Below are positions 23,163 to 33,909 of a stretch of DNA of 64,000 nt, in pieces. Positions within the stretch are counted from its first letter, which is position 1. Every line of letters begins with the position of its first letter. The notes beneath the pieces are model-generated. The model had not been told where the DNA came from, did no database searches, and worked only from the letters and a program-made list of their open reading frames with translations. The position numbers and the translations under genes were made by a program. The stretch comes from Saposhnikovia divaricata (lineage: Eukaryota > Streptophyta > Magnoliopsida > Apiales > Apiaceae): contig CM071598.1 in the NCBI GenBank assembly GCA_036435485.1, positions 145,556,148-145,620,147 on the forward strand. Direction: 5' to 3'.

Positions 23163-26100
23163 TCAATTGTCTTCCCTTCTGAATTCTCCTTCTTCTGGCT
23201 CATCTGTGACTTGAAGTTTCATGTGTAGATCAGAATCAACAAGACGTTCTCTTCTTGATGACAATCCTTGAGGTAAGACTAAAGGAATTCCAAGCTTCTT
23301 TCTCATTTCACCTTGAAATTTCTTGTAATCTTTTATGTTCGTTTGTGCATAGGAACGAATGTGATCTGCAGCTATTACCTTTTCTTCAGTCAATTATCCA
23401 TGATTTCTGAGAGCATATTCAGCATATACCAAGTGCTTTGCATGATGTTCGTATAGCTCATCTGTCTGAAGATTGATTGTGTGAAGTACCTCTCCCTTAA
23501 GAAATTTTACTTGTGGAGGTTCCTTAATCACTTCAGGTCCAGCTCTTTCAGCAAATTCTTTGAACTTTTCATGTAACAATACACCTAGCTCAGAAGATGT
23601 TCTTACCTTAGGCCTAAGTACCCATATCTCTGTCAGTGATCTGTCATAAAAGAACTTGAATAGATACTCTGAATGTTCCAACTTTATGACAATCTACAAA
23701 TATTACTAGCTCATCAGATTTGGGTTCAAATGCAGTAGTTATCCTGATGACTTCTACCTGTAAGGCCTTTATATACATTTCGTGAATTGGATTTGCCAGT
23801 TTGAATTCCTCGAGAATTTGTCCAAGACGACGATCTTCATAATCAGAACTCTGAGGTGAATCAATTGCTCTTTGAGCACGTTCCCATTTGTCACCGCTCT
23901 TTAGTCTGATGTATGTTTTTCTCTTCTCAACATTTATAGCATGTAGTCGTTGTAAAGCTTGCTGTTCAGCTTTCTGAAGTTCTTCATTTCGTGCAATTTG
24001 CTCTAAAGATTTTTGAAGTTTTTCTTCTCTCAGTTGCAAATTAGCTTCCCTTTGAGCAAATAATTCTTCAGATTCTTTCTCAGCTTGTTGAGCTTCAAAT
24101 TCGGATATCACTGGTCCTTCATCTTCCCAGTGACTAAGATCAGGTTCAGGAAGTTCTTCACCTTGATCAGGGAATTCAAGATCAGCAAAAACATCGAAGT
24201 TATCCGGTTCACCCGTGTAATAATAACCTGTGTTCTTGTCTTGAATATGTTCTTCAGCTTCTTCAACTACTTTCTTTCTCTTATCTTCACCTTGGTCAGA
24301 TTTACCAGATTTTCCTTCTCTTCCCTCTCTTTCCTTAGTAGTTTTATCTTGTGACCCCTTTGATTTCTCCCCCTTAGTTGAGGAATCCTCTACAGACTTA
24401 TCAGTTGCCCCAGCTTCAGGATCCTGTTCATCATCATCACCACCCTTACTTGTAAAGAATTCAATTTCTTCATTTGTAGGTTTGCGACTTTGACTTACAA
24501 GATTAAACAAATGTCTTAACCCTTTAGCCTGGTGTGCATTTTGCTTTTCGATCTGGTCCAGACGAGAATCAGTAGATTCTTGATTGTGCTGTACCTCTGA
24601 CTGTAGATTATCAACTTTCAAGGAAATCTCAGAAATTAACATGTCTTGAGCAACAGTAATATCTCCAGAGTCATCAAGTGCCTTTTCATGAGAGAGTTCG
24701 AGAGATTCTATCTTCTTGGTGAAAGATGTCTTTAAGTAGTTTATGTCCTTCTTCATTACAGCAAGCTGACTGTTGACAGAGGTGGATGTAGAAGATCGCT
24801 CACCCACTTGTGCTCTCAGGATTTCTGTTTCAGCCTTGCTGACTGCAAGTTCTTTCTCTAAAGCATTTATCTTTTCTAATAATGAAAGAGTGTATGTGTC
24901 AGTGTGTGCGCTCACCTGACGTTGACTTTGAGATCCACTCACCTGAAGTGCATGTGTTTCACTCAATTTTATGGTATTCCTTACATCACTCCTCTCAGAT
25001 TCCTTAGCTGCTTCCAGATTTGTACCTGCATGTAAAATCACCCTAGCCTCCTCTGGGAAGGTCAGTGGTGGTGCAATGGGAGTTCGCAAATCCCTGTCCT
25101 TAATCAAATCTACTTGAACATTTGAAATTGTTGACTGAATTGCTTCAGTAGTAGATTGATCAAGTTGCCTTCCACCTTCTCCAGTCGAAACTGCGAGTGG
25201 AAAATCCCTTGTGGGAGCCAGGAGTGTTTGTCCTGGGAGGGGAGATGATGGTTCTATTAAAGTTGGCTGAGAACCAAGATTTCCCTCTAAAGCCTGTGAA
25301 GACTCTTCTACCGTAACTATGGTAGGTACTGTCACATTTTCTACGTGCTCTCCTTGCAGTGTGTCCTGAGACTCATTTAAAGGTATGTCTTCCCCCATTG
25401 TGAGTAATAGGGGAGGTGTGCTTGACTCACTACAAGGTGCCACGGCCCTATGGCGAATTTCAATAGAATCATCCTGTTGAGAAGATGATTCTAGTAACTG
25501 TGTAACGGCCATATCAATTTCCATATCCTGTTGGGAGGATATAGACGGGCTTACAGTTGCCTCAGGTTGAGTTCTACTTTTCTTTTCTAGAGGCAGAGCT
25601 GTGGGTTCACTCATACTGCCACTACTGATTCGACTTCTTTTTACTTGCAATTTCTTTCTGGAGTGAAAAGATATGAGTTTTGGTGGTTGAGTGTTTGGCT
25701 CTACGACCTTGGTTAGAGGTTGTGGTACTACAACCCCTTGGTCAGACCTACCAACCACTTGGGTTCCAGAAACAGATTGAGAAGCAATAGTTTGAGGAAC
25801 AGAAGGCAATACCTGGTCAGCTGATTCCGCAACAGTCTCTGATAAGATGGGTTGATCCGATTCAGGTTCAGGGACAGATGCAGTTTCTTGCACTGGATGT
25901 TCAACAGCAAGAGCAGCTGGCTGAGGAACAATTTGCTGAGCAGGTTCAACTTGTTGACTGCCTTGATTTTCATTATCAACAAGTATGTTTTCCACTGGTG
26001 GTTCAGGGTTTTGTTCTGGTTGTACAGGTTCTGGTACAGGTTCAATAACAGGTAGTTGTATATAGTTTGACATGTATTGGGTGACAACTACAGGTATGTT

Positions 26101-26847
26101 TATGAATTTTGGCTTGTTGCTGTACTCAGTGAACAATCTGGTAGTAGGTTTACCTGACGCCAGTGATTGTCCATTCAGAAATTGGGCTTGGTTTTCTAGT
26201 TCCACAAGATGATTAAAAATCAATGAGAAGAATCTTGGATAATAACATGAAACTTTATGTCCATTATCAAAATTCTTCTTTGCATTAATGATTCTTCTAA
26301 CCATCGGAACACACAGTAGTCTGCCAATATTAATCCTTCGGTTGTGTGCAACTGCATATCCAATATGCTGCAGGAATGATGGTAATACCCCGGAGTTCCC
26401 TTTTGTAGTGTTGGCAAAGACTCTATCTAGTGTGTCAAACAGATAATCCCATTCCTGAACAAAGTTCTTTTTATTCCAGACAGTTTGATCAGGACTGCCT
26501 TGATAGAATACACCATTTAAAAAATTTATCATTTCTTGATCTGATGGTAATTCTTCGAAATTGTCAGTTGGAAAATTTAAGACCGTATTTATTGTATTTT
26601 CATTCACTGTGTACTGATTATCTCCTACAGAGAAGATAAAAGATCTGTTATCATTAGAAATGACAGCAGTAGTACACATGATTCGCAAAGGTTCAATTTT
26701 CAAAGGAGCATCCAATCTCAAAGCATTGCGAACCAGTGAATTTTCATTTAAAAACCGAATCCACGGTCGAAAACGTTCAACTGAACATTTTTCTGGATCA
26801 AAATAACCGATTAAATTATGTTTAATAATTTCAAATCGATCAGCCAT
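23163..26847 (-). pseudogene. Element C additional ORF (aORF), lightly broken
   Basis: An open frame of 1,070 codons upstream of the first break. I choose the ATG at 26847 (fourth Met-run codon, MADRFE) because A's aORF ATG lines up with it. Residue numbers below count from the in-frame ATG at 26856. Residues 5-235 form the region conserved in A, with FRPWIRFLNEN, IGYAVAHNRRINIGR and YPRFFSLIFN (206-215). Residues about 265-600 are Pro/Gln/Glu/Ser/Thr-rich. Coiled coils are likely at about 655-690, 700-775 and 915-975 (Glu/Gln-rich heptads), with a Lys/Glu/Asp/Gly-rich stretch between. A frameshift near 23680 and a TAA at 23394-23396 break the C-terminus, which resumes to 23163. No signal peptide or membrane helix is evident, so this looks like an intracellular structural protein rather than an envelope. 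Function unknown. Confidence 0.85.
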
Positions 26848-28267
26848 TTTAATCAAGATTTAATTTCCTTGAAAATTTCAGATTTTACAAATTTTTAATT
26901 TAAAAATTAATTTTTCGAATGAATAATTAATTAAAAATTCGAAATAATTAAAAGTTCTTCAAAAATTCTGAAAAATTCACACAACAATCCTTGTATACAC
27001 ACAAACACACATGTATTTTTAGTTTTGCAAGAATCAAGCTCAGATTTCCAGAAAAACTGATCTTGAAATCGTTTTTCGAAAATAAAAATTCTTAAAAACT
27101 GAACCAAAAGTCGATTTTAACCACTCAAAATGAAGATAATCAAGCAAGGAGATCAAATATGTGGTTAATTCGTGATTTGGTTGAGAGAAATCAGTCGAAA
27201 ATCGGGCAGAGGTTCGACAGAGTTCGTGTATGTATTGTATGTATCTGAGAGAGTTTTCTAAGACTTAACTTGAGAAAGACTTAAAAATGAAAATATGACT
27301 TAACACATCTATATATACAAACTGTCTAATAAGACTTAAAAAGATAACTAAAACTGAATAGGACTTAACTGTATTAATACATAACTAATATGTATATATA
27401 TTCGAATATGACTTAAATAAAAAATATTCTATAATGACTTAATAAAAACTAAGATTAAATTAAGACTTAATATAAACAAGACTTAAAACTCCGAATAAGA
27501 CTTAAATTTAAAACTAAAAAGACTTAACTAAAAAGACTGACAAGACTTAAATTGAATAAGACTAAACTAAAAACTCGCTAAGACTTATTTACAAACACAT
27601 GAATATGACTTAACCTTACAAAACTCAGTAAGACTTAACTTAAGTCGAAGTTCGAGATAGACTCATTAAGACTTAACCTAAGTCGAAGTCTAAGTCGAAA
27701 TTCTAGATATCAGTAAGACTTAACCTAAGTCGAAGTCTAAGTCGAAATTCGAGATATCAGTAAGACTTAACCTAAGTCGAAGTCTAAGTCGAAATTCGAG
27801 ATATCAGTAAGACTTAACCTAAGTCGAAGTCTAAGTCATACCGAATTTTTATAAGTCATATTGAGAGTTTTAACTAATTTTAAGTCATAATTATTTTAAA
27901 TAAACATTAAAAACACTATTAATTATACAAATAATTTATAAAAATAATAAAAATATTATATAAAATTAAACAAATAATAAAAATAATTATACATACCATA
28001 TGCTAACCTATTAACGAAAACAAAGCAATATTAACAGGACAAACATTACAAAACATATGATAAATTAATTACTAAAATAGAAATAAATATCTACAATTAT
28101 TCTAAAAATACAGAAGTATAAAGTATTAAATAATATGAATAAACAGAGTGAAAAATAACTAAACAAACAAGAAAATCAGATGGTAAAATAATTATACATG
28201 TGATCTCAAACAACAAATATTCACAGAAAAATCACTTGTAAAATTATTAAAGATCAAACTTCAGATA
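26848..28267 (-). other. Element C spacer between pol and aORF
   Basis: No ORF. It contains a 47-bp tandem repeat, more than ten copies of AAGACTTAA-type motifs between 27250 and 27840, and an AT-rich stretch (27880-28250). A minus-strand TATATATAG lies at 27308-27318, about 460 nt before the aORF start. It is followed in that sense by a pyrimidine-rich leader-like region that includes TTTTTCAG, so an internal promoter is possible. Confidence 0.65.
27664..27839. repeat. 47-bp minisatellite in element C spacer
   Basis: Three full units plus a partial one, exact period 47 (the CAGTAAGACTT starts are at 27711, 27758 and 27805). Each unit contains TAAGACTTAACC and two AAGTCGAA-type words. A looser related copy precedes it. 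Confidence 0.92.
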
Positions 28268-29905
28268 TTAATTACTAGGTCTGTTTAACATACCCAATTC
28301 ACTAACAATTCTAGTGAATGAGGATTCATTAAGCGACTTAGTAAAAATATCTGCAGTTTGATCTCCAGATCCTACAAATAGTAGTTCCACTGTACCATTC
28401 ATTACATGCTCTCTTATAAAATGATACCTTATGTCAATGTGCTTTGTCCTTGAATGCTGCACAGGATTGCTTGCGATTGCTATGGCACTTGTATTATCAC
28501 ACAAAATAGGAATATTTTCCAATACAATGCCATAGTCCATTAATTGATTCCTTATCCATAAGATCTGAGCACAACAGCTTCCAGCAGCTATATATTCAGC
28601 TTCGGCTGTAGAGTTGGAAACTGTTTGCTGTTTCTTACTGAACCAGGATACCAACCTTCCACCTAGGTATTGACAACTCCCAGATGTACTTTTCCTGTCT
28701 ACAACACTTCCTGCATAGTCAGAATCTGTATATCCAATTAAAGTAAAACCAGATTCATTAGGATACCAGATGCCTAAATTAGGCGTACCCTTTAGATATC
28801 TTAAGATTCTTTTAACAGCAGTGAGATGGATTTCTTTAGGGTTCGCTTGGAACCTTGCACACAAGCATGTGGCAAACATTATATCTGGTCTACTAGCAGT
28901 TAGGTAAAGCAATGAACCAATCATACCTCTATAGCCTGTGATATCTACCTTGGCAGAACTTTCACATAAACCAATTTTGACAGCTATAGTTGATGGTGTC
29001 TTTGCTGATGAGCACTCCTCCATGTGATATTTCTTGAGGAGCTCCTTGATGTACTTAGATTGACAAATAAATATTCCATCTTGTCTCTGACTTATTTGTA
29101 ATCCAAGAAAGAATTTCAGTTCTCCCATCATGCTCATTTCAAACCTACCCTGCATTAACTTAGAAAACTTCTTGCACAGAAGCTCATTAGTAGACCCAAA
29201 TATAATATCATCCACATAGACTTGGACTAGTATTATATCATTCTTATGTCTTTTAGTGAAGAGCGTTTTGTCTATGACACCTCTTATAAAACCATTTTCT
29301 AATAGAAATTCAGAAAGAGTGTCATACCATTTTCTTGGGGCTTGCTTAAGACCATAGATAGCTTTGTAAAGAAAGTAAACATAGTCCAGATGATCTTGAT
29401 CTTCAAAACCAGGAGGCTGTTCTACATACACTTCTTCATCTAGCTTACCATTCAGAAAGGCACTCTTGACATCCATTTGATAAACTTTGAATCTTGAATA
29501 GGATGCATATGCGAAGAATATTCTGATGGCCTCAAGTCTTGCCACTGGAGCATAGGTCTCGTCATAATCAATGCCTTCAGCTTGAGAATAACCTTTAGCT
29601 ACCAGTCTTGCTTTGTTTCTTATCACAGTGCCATCTTCATCTAGTTTGTTTCTGAATACCCATCTTGTGTCCACCACTTTTCTATCTTTAGGTCTGGGTA
29701 CCAGCTTCCATACTTCTAGTTGCTTAAATTGATTGAGTTCATCTTGCATAGCAATCACCCAATCAGGATCAGATAGAGCTTCTTCTACTTTCTTAGGTTC
29801 CATAACAGACAGAAACCCAGAATAATTACATTGATTCTGATAAGCTCTTCTTGTTTTCACACCAACATCTGGATCACCAAGAATCAGCTCAAAAGGATGA
29901 GCTCT
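28268..29905 (-). CDS. Element C pol, reverse transcriptase-RNase H part
   Basis: A 530-codon open frame (29860-28268), extending upstream without an ATG to the frameshift near 29910. Copia RT blocks in order: PKKVEEALSDPDW, RNKARLVAKGYSQAEGIDYDET, QMDVKSAFLNG, YVDDIIFGS (catalytic Asp pair, 29207-29218), FFLGLQI, and SRPDIMFATCLCARF. RNase H then covers the last 130 residues with DRKSTSGSCQYLGG, AEAEYIAAGSCCAQ, TKHIDIRYHFIREH and ADIFTK. It copies element RNA and removes the RNA strand in virus-like particles. The part looks intact; only the upstream frameshift separates it from integrase. Ends LNRPSN. Confidence 0.93.
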   Translation of the reverse strand, partial: RAHPFELILGDPDVGVKTRRAYQNQCNYSGFLSVMEPKKVEEALSDPDWVIAMQDELNQFKQLEVWKLVPRPKDRKVVDTRWVFRNKLDEDGTVIRNKARLVAKGYSQAEGIDYDETYAPVARLEAIRIFFAYASYSRFKVYQMDVKSAFLNGKLDEEVYVEQPPGFEDQDHLDYVYFLYKAIYGLKQAPRKWYDTLSEFLLENGFIRGVIDKTLFTKRHKNDIILVQVYVDDIIFGSTNELLCKKFSKLMQGRFEMSMMGELKFFLGLQISQRQDGIFICQSKYIKELLKKYHMEECSSAKTPSTIAVKIGLCESSAKVDITGYRGMIGSLLYLTASRPDIMFATCLCARFQANPKEIHLTAVKRILRYLKGTPNLGIWYPNESGFTLIGYTDSDYAGSVVDRKSTSGSCQYLGGRLVSWFSKKQQTVSNSTAEAEYIAAGSCCAQILWIRNQLMDYGIVLENIPILCDNTSAIAIASNPVQHSRTKHIDIRYHFIREHVMNGTVELLFVGSGDQTADIFTKSLNESSFTRIVSELGMLNRPSN

Positions 29906-31527
29906 ATTCCAAACAGTTTGTCTGGTACGAATTGATCTTCAGTATGATGTTGAGTATGACTTGTTGACCCTTCATTATCTCCCCCTGAGTTGTTGCCAGT
30001 ATGACTTGTTGATGGTTCAAGAGTATCAGTGGTGTCTTGAAAATTATCATTGTTTTCACCAGCATCACCTTGATCATTAACACCAACATTTGGATTATTA
30101 TTATCAGCAACAACGTCAGGTTGATTGTCATCATCTGAATCTGAGTCTGACATATCATCAAACTTAAGCTTTTCAGATGGATCTTCATTTTGGATATTTG
30201 GGAGTTTCGTGTCATCAAATGTAACATTGACACTTTCCAAAGTTTTCTGTTGATCAATAAGATACACCTTGTAGGCTCTTCTAGTATAACCAATAAATAT
30301 TGCTTCATGTGCTTTTTCTTCAAATTTACCACCTTGATCATCTCCTTCTTTCAGCACAAAGCATTTTGTCCCAAATACATGGAAGTACTTAAGAGTTGGT
30401 TTCTTGTCATGTAGAGCTTCATATGGTGTCTTCATTAAGTCTTTATTGATAAGTGTTCGATTCTGGGTATAGCATGCAGTGTTGACAGCTTCAGCCCAAA
30501 AGCTCAATGGAAGCCTTGATTCACTTAGCATAGTACGTGCAGCTTCAATCAAGGTTCTATTCTTTCTTTCAACTACCCCATTTTGCTGAGGAGTTCTGGG
30601 AGCCGAGTACTGTCTAGTTATACCCTTTTCAGTGCAAAAGTCATTCAGAACTGCATTCTTGAATTCAGTTCCGTTGTCTGACCTTATAGCTCTTACTGGA
30701 CGATTAGAATCCAACTCAATTAACTTAATGTGATCAACTACCAGTTGTGGAGTTTCATCTTTTGAGTTCAAAAATAGTACCCATGTGAATTTTGAGAAAT
30801 CATCAACAATCACTAGAGCATATCTTTTCCTTGACATAGACATCACACTAACTGGACCAAACAAATCCATATGGAGAAGTTGTAATGGTTCAGTTATTGA
30901 TGATATGTTAGTGCTCCTGTGAGTTGCCCTTTTTAACTTCCCTTTTTGACAAGCATCACATAGACCTTCCTGAGTAAATTCAATCGAAGGTAAACCTCTC
31001 ACCAATTCTCTTTTCACTAGAGAATTCATTGTTTTGAAGTTTAGGTGAGAAAGTCTCTTGTGCCATAACCAACTTTCATCAGTGGATGCCTTTGAATAAA
31101 AACATCTAATTTCTTCTGTGCTTCCAGAATTCATATTGGCTATGTACAAGTTTCCTTTTCTTACTCCAGTCAACTGTGGCCTTTCATTTCTCTTGTGTGA
31201 TATTAGACAATTCTTCTTGTTGAAATGAACTTCATAACCTTTGTCACAGAATTGACTAATATTGAGCAAATTGTGCTCAAGGTCGTTCACAAAAGAGACA
31301 TCTTCAACGATAACATTTCCAGCTTCTAATCTGCCATATCCATCAGTTTTACCTTTGCTGTTATCTCCAAAGGTAACGACTGGGCCAGCCTTCTCCACCA
31401 CATCTGTCAGCAGGGCTTTATCTCCGGTCATATGCCTTGAACATCCACTGTCCAGAATCCACATGACTCGATCAACCTGTTTCAAACCCTGCAATGACAA
31501 ATTGGTTAGACTTTCTTCGAAACCCAA
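29884..31527 (-). pseudogene. Element C pol, protease-integrase part (3' frameshift)
   Basis: A 547-codon frame in the -1 phase relative to gag. The aspartic protease signature WILDSGCSRHMTGD is near residue 23-36. The GAG-pre-integrase HHCC finger spans WHKRLSHLN to CDACQKGK. The integrase core has catalytic residues in LHMDLFGPV, RSDNGTEF and QQNGVVERKNR, then KYFHVFGTKCF. A low-complexity Asp/Asn-rich linker follows. Near 29910 one extra or missing base shifts out of the frame that would read through Ala-His-Pro-Phe-Glu-Leu-Ile-Leu into RT, so the polyprotein is split. Confidence 0.92.
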
Positions 31528-33809
31528 ATTTGATTGGGTCCGGAGTACTTAAAGAATTGACCTTTATCAGGTAAAGCAACACTTTTTATCTTAACAACAT
31601 TTTCTACAGGTACTGGACATTTAACCCTGTAAACAGCTTTAACTTGTTTTGGTTTTAGCTTGGGTAACCATGTCTTTTCCAAATCCTGAGAAAGACTTGA
31701 AGTCTTAATCTTAGAATTAGGTGATGTTACAGTCCTGGATCTAACATGTTTATTTCTGCTCATCTGCTGTCTAGGAGCATTCTTATCAACACATGCATGA
31801 TTACCGTTAAAGTAAGCAGACATTATATTAAAAGCACAAGACATGCAATTAACAGCATCGCATTTCTTATGAGCAGTATCAATAACAGGAATAGCATGCA
31901 TGGTAGATTTGTTGTTGCATTTATTCATGTTGTTACTTCTGCTACTAGTTTTCAATGAACTAGTAGACTCACCAACTCTTTCTGCTTTTACAAACACAGT
32001 CTTTCTATCTTTATCATTTTTAACAACTTGATTACTTTCTAAGACTACGCCATTAGCTACATCCTCAATGCGCATCTCTTCCTTAATGATTAAAGATGTT
32101 GTATCCAAGGGTTCTGCTATGGATTTCTTAAAGAGTGGGTTACTAACACTCTTAAGCACTAATGGTATACCCCTCTCTACAGCACTGACACGGTTAGGGG
32201 TAATAATGCTTTTACGTCCAATAGCTTCATTATAATCAAACCCAATTCCTACAGTTTGATTATTTGCTTGTTGGTTAAACAACTCTTTAGCCACTTTACA
32301 AGAATTAGAAGTAGCACTAACCCTTATTTCTAGTTCAGCTATTGTTTCACGTTGTTGAACCACTATCTCTGCTAGAGACTTCTCAAGTTCTTTTAGCATT
32401 CTTATTTCTGATTTTTGTATTACATGGCAATTTTGTACATCATGTAATTCTGATAATTGATTACTAAGATCTGTATTTAACAAATTTAGCCTTTCAATCT
32501 CTCTATTAGCATTACCCAGTGTATCAGTAAGTTGATAAATATATTGACTTTCAGTACATGATACCTCAGATGATGTACCACTGGAGTTATCAGATTTTGC
32601 CATCAGAGCAAAATTGCCATACTCTTCATCTTCAGAGTCTGTATCATCCCAACTCTTTCCAGCAGCCACATAGGCTCTTCCTGTCTTCTTCTTCTCAGAT
32701 CCAAAGTCTTTTCTTTGGTTTTGTTTTGGCTTCTGACATTCAGTAGCGAAATGTCCAAGTTCATTACAGTTGTAGCATCTAATTTTACTTCTTACAACTG
32801 TTCCAGTTTTGTAACCTCCTCTGTTACTTGAGGATGAAGAACCTCCTCTCTGGAACCTGTTATTGTTTGATTTGTACCTGAACTTGGGATTCTTCCTGAA
32901 TCTGAAGTTGCTGAATTTCCTTACCAACAAAGCCATGGACTCATCTTCCAACTGATCTAGTTCTTCTAATGAATAGAAGTCACCTTCATCTGGAATAGCA
33001 TTCGTTTGACCAACTTCAACTTCAAGCTTACCACTGTCAACTTTACAAGGTTGGATAACCTTATCTTCCATTTCCTGTTTGTTCTCAACAATAAGAGCTG
33101 TAGAAGTATTAACAACTCTTCCTTTTCCATAAATCTCCTTTTGTTGAGATTGTTCCAGTTCATAGGTTTTTAAAACACCAAAGAGTCTTTCTACAGTTAT
33201 TTCACTTAGATTCCTTGACTCTCTGATAGCTGTAATTCTATGTTCTAGATGAACAGGCATTGACAATAGAAATTTTCTGTTGATCTCTTTCTGAGTGTAG
33301 TACTTGCCATGCATCTGTAAATTGTTGACAAGTTTGTTATATCTCTCAAACACATCTTGAATATTTTCATTGTATGCTGATCGAAAGTGTTCATACTCAG
33401 AAGTCAGAATTTCTAGTCGATTCTCCCTTACTTCCTCTGTTCCTTCATTCACAGTTTCAATGGTTTCCCACATTTGCTTTGCAGTTTTGCAGTTAATCAC
33501 ATGACTGTACATTACAGAGTCTAGAGAGTCTATTAAGATCAGTCTCAAATTAATGTCAAGTGCAGCTTCCTCTCTTTCAGCAAGAGTGTAATCAGCAGAG
33601 TCTTTGTATACATACCTTACAGGGGTAATAACTGTTCCATCAGTAACAACTTCAGGAATTACTCCAAAAGGTATTATTGGTCCTTCTGATAAGACTTTCA
33701 TGTATTTAGGATTTGCAACCTCGAGGAACATTAACATTTTGTTCTTCCACATATCATAACTATTTTTGTCATATATGGGTATTTTCACAGTTCCAACTTT
33801 AGAAGACAT
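31506..33809 (-). CDS. Element C gag polyprotein
   Basis: 767 codons, ATG at 33809 about 100 nt after the primer-binding site. Residues 5-230 form the copia capsid region (YDMWKNKMLMFLE, TAKQMWETIE, YEHFRSAYNENIQDVFERYNKLVNNL, KFLLSMP). Residues 302-340 are basic and Ser/Gly/Arg-rich. A CCHC zinc knuckle CYNCNELGHFATEC is at 345-358. A coiled coil covers about 430-500. A Cys-rich stretch near 665-690 stands where F has two further knuckles but does not fit CCHC spacing. It packages element RNA into particles. The stop at 31506 overlaps the start of the pol frame. Confidence 0.93.
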   Translation of the reverse strand: MSSKVGTVKIPIYDKNSYDMWKNKMLMFLEVANPKYMKVLSEGPIIPFGVIPEVVTDGTVITPVRYVYKDSADYTLAEREEAALDINLRLILIDSLDSVMYSHVINCKTAKQMWETIETVNEGTEEVRENRLEILTSEYEHFRSAYNENIQDVFERYNKLVNNLQMHGKYYTQKEINRKFLLSMPVHLEHRITAIRESRNLSEITVERLFGVLKTYELEQSQQKEIYGKGRVVNTSTALIVENKQEMEDKVIQPCKVDSGKLEVEVGQTNAIPDEGDFYSLEELDQLEDESMALLVRKFSNFRFRKNPKFRYKSNNNRFQRGGSSSSSNRGGYKTGTVVRSKIRCYNCNELGHFATECQKPKQNQRKDFGSEKKKTGRAYVAAGKSWDDTDSEDEEYGNFALMAKSDNSSGTSSEVSCTESQYIYQLTDTLGNANREIERLNLLNTDLSNQLSELHDVQNCHVIQKSEIRMLKELEKSLAEIVVQQRETIAELEIRVSATSNSCKVAKELFNQQANNQTVGIGFDYNEAIGRKSIITPNRVSAVERGIPLVLKSVSNPLFKKSIAEPLDTTSLIIKEEMRIEDVANGVVLESNQVVKNDKDRKTVFVKAERVGESTSSLKTSSRSNNMNKCNNKSTMHAIPVIDTAHKKCDAVNCMSCAFNIMSAYFNGNHACVDKNAPRQQMSRNKHVRSRTVTSPNSKIKTSSLSQDLEKTWLPKLKPKQVKAVYRVKCPVPVENVVKIKSVALPDKGQFFKYSGPNQIWVSKKV

Positions 33810-33895
33810 GATGAATTTTTAAGAGAGTTAAAAAAATTCGGGGATGATTTTTAATCGAGTAAAATGGGATCGTTGATTTGTGTATCAATCAATCG

Positions 33896-33907
33896 GCTCT
33901 GATACCA
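33896..33907 (-). other. Element C primer-binding site
   Basis: Minus strand TGGTATCAGAGC, initiator tRNA-Met type, 2 nt from the LTR end. Confidence 0.92.
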
Positions 33908-33909
33908 AT

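Noticed and set aside
25728..26087. Leu/Asn-rich minus-strand ORF within C's aORF
   Set aside because: An alternative-frame shadow of the Pro/Gln-rich stretch of the aORF.
23163..26847. Calling C's aORF a retroviral envelope
   Set aside because: No signal peptide, membrane helix or furin-like site is visible. The name would rest only on position after pol.
27664..27839. CRISPR-like regular repeat
   Set aside because: Units are contiguous 47-bp tandem copies without unique spacers, in a plant retrotransposon spacer. It is a minisatellite.
33896..33907. tRNA gene suggested by the TGGTATCAGAGC match
   Set aside because: Only the 12-nt primer complement is present. No cloverleaf surrounds it or the copies at 11661 and 59709.
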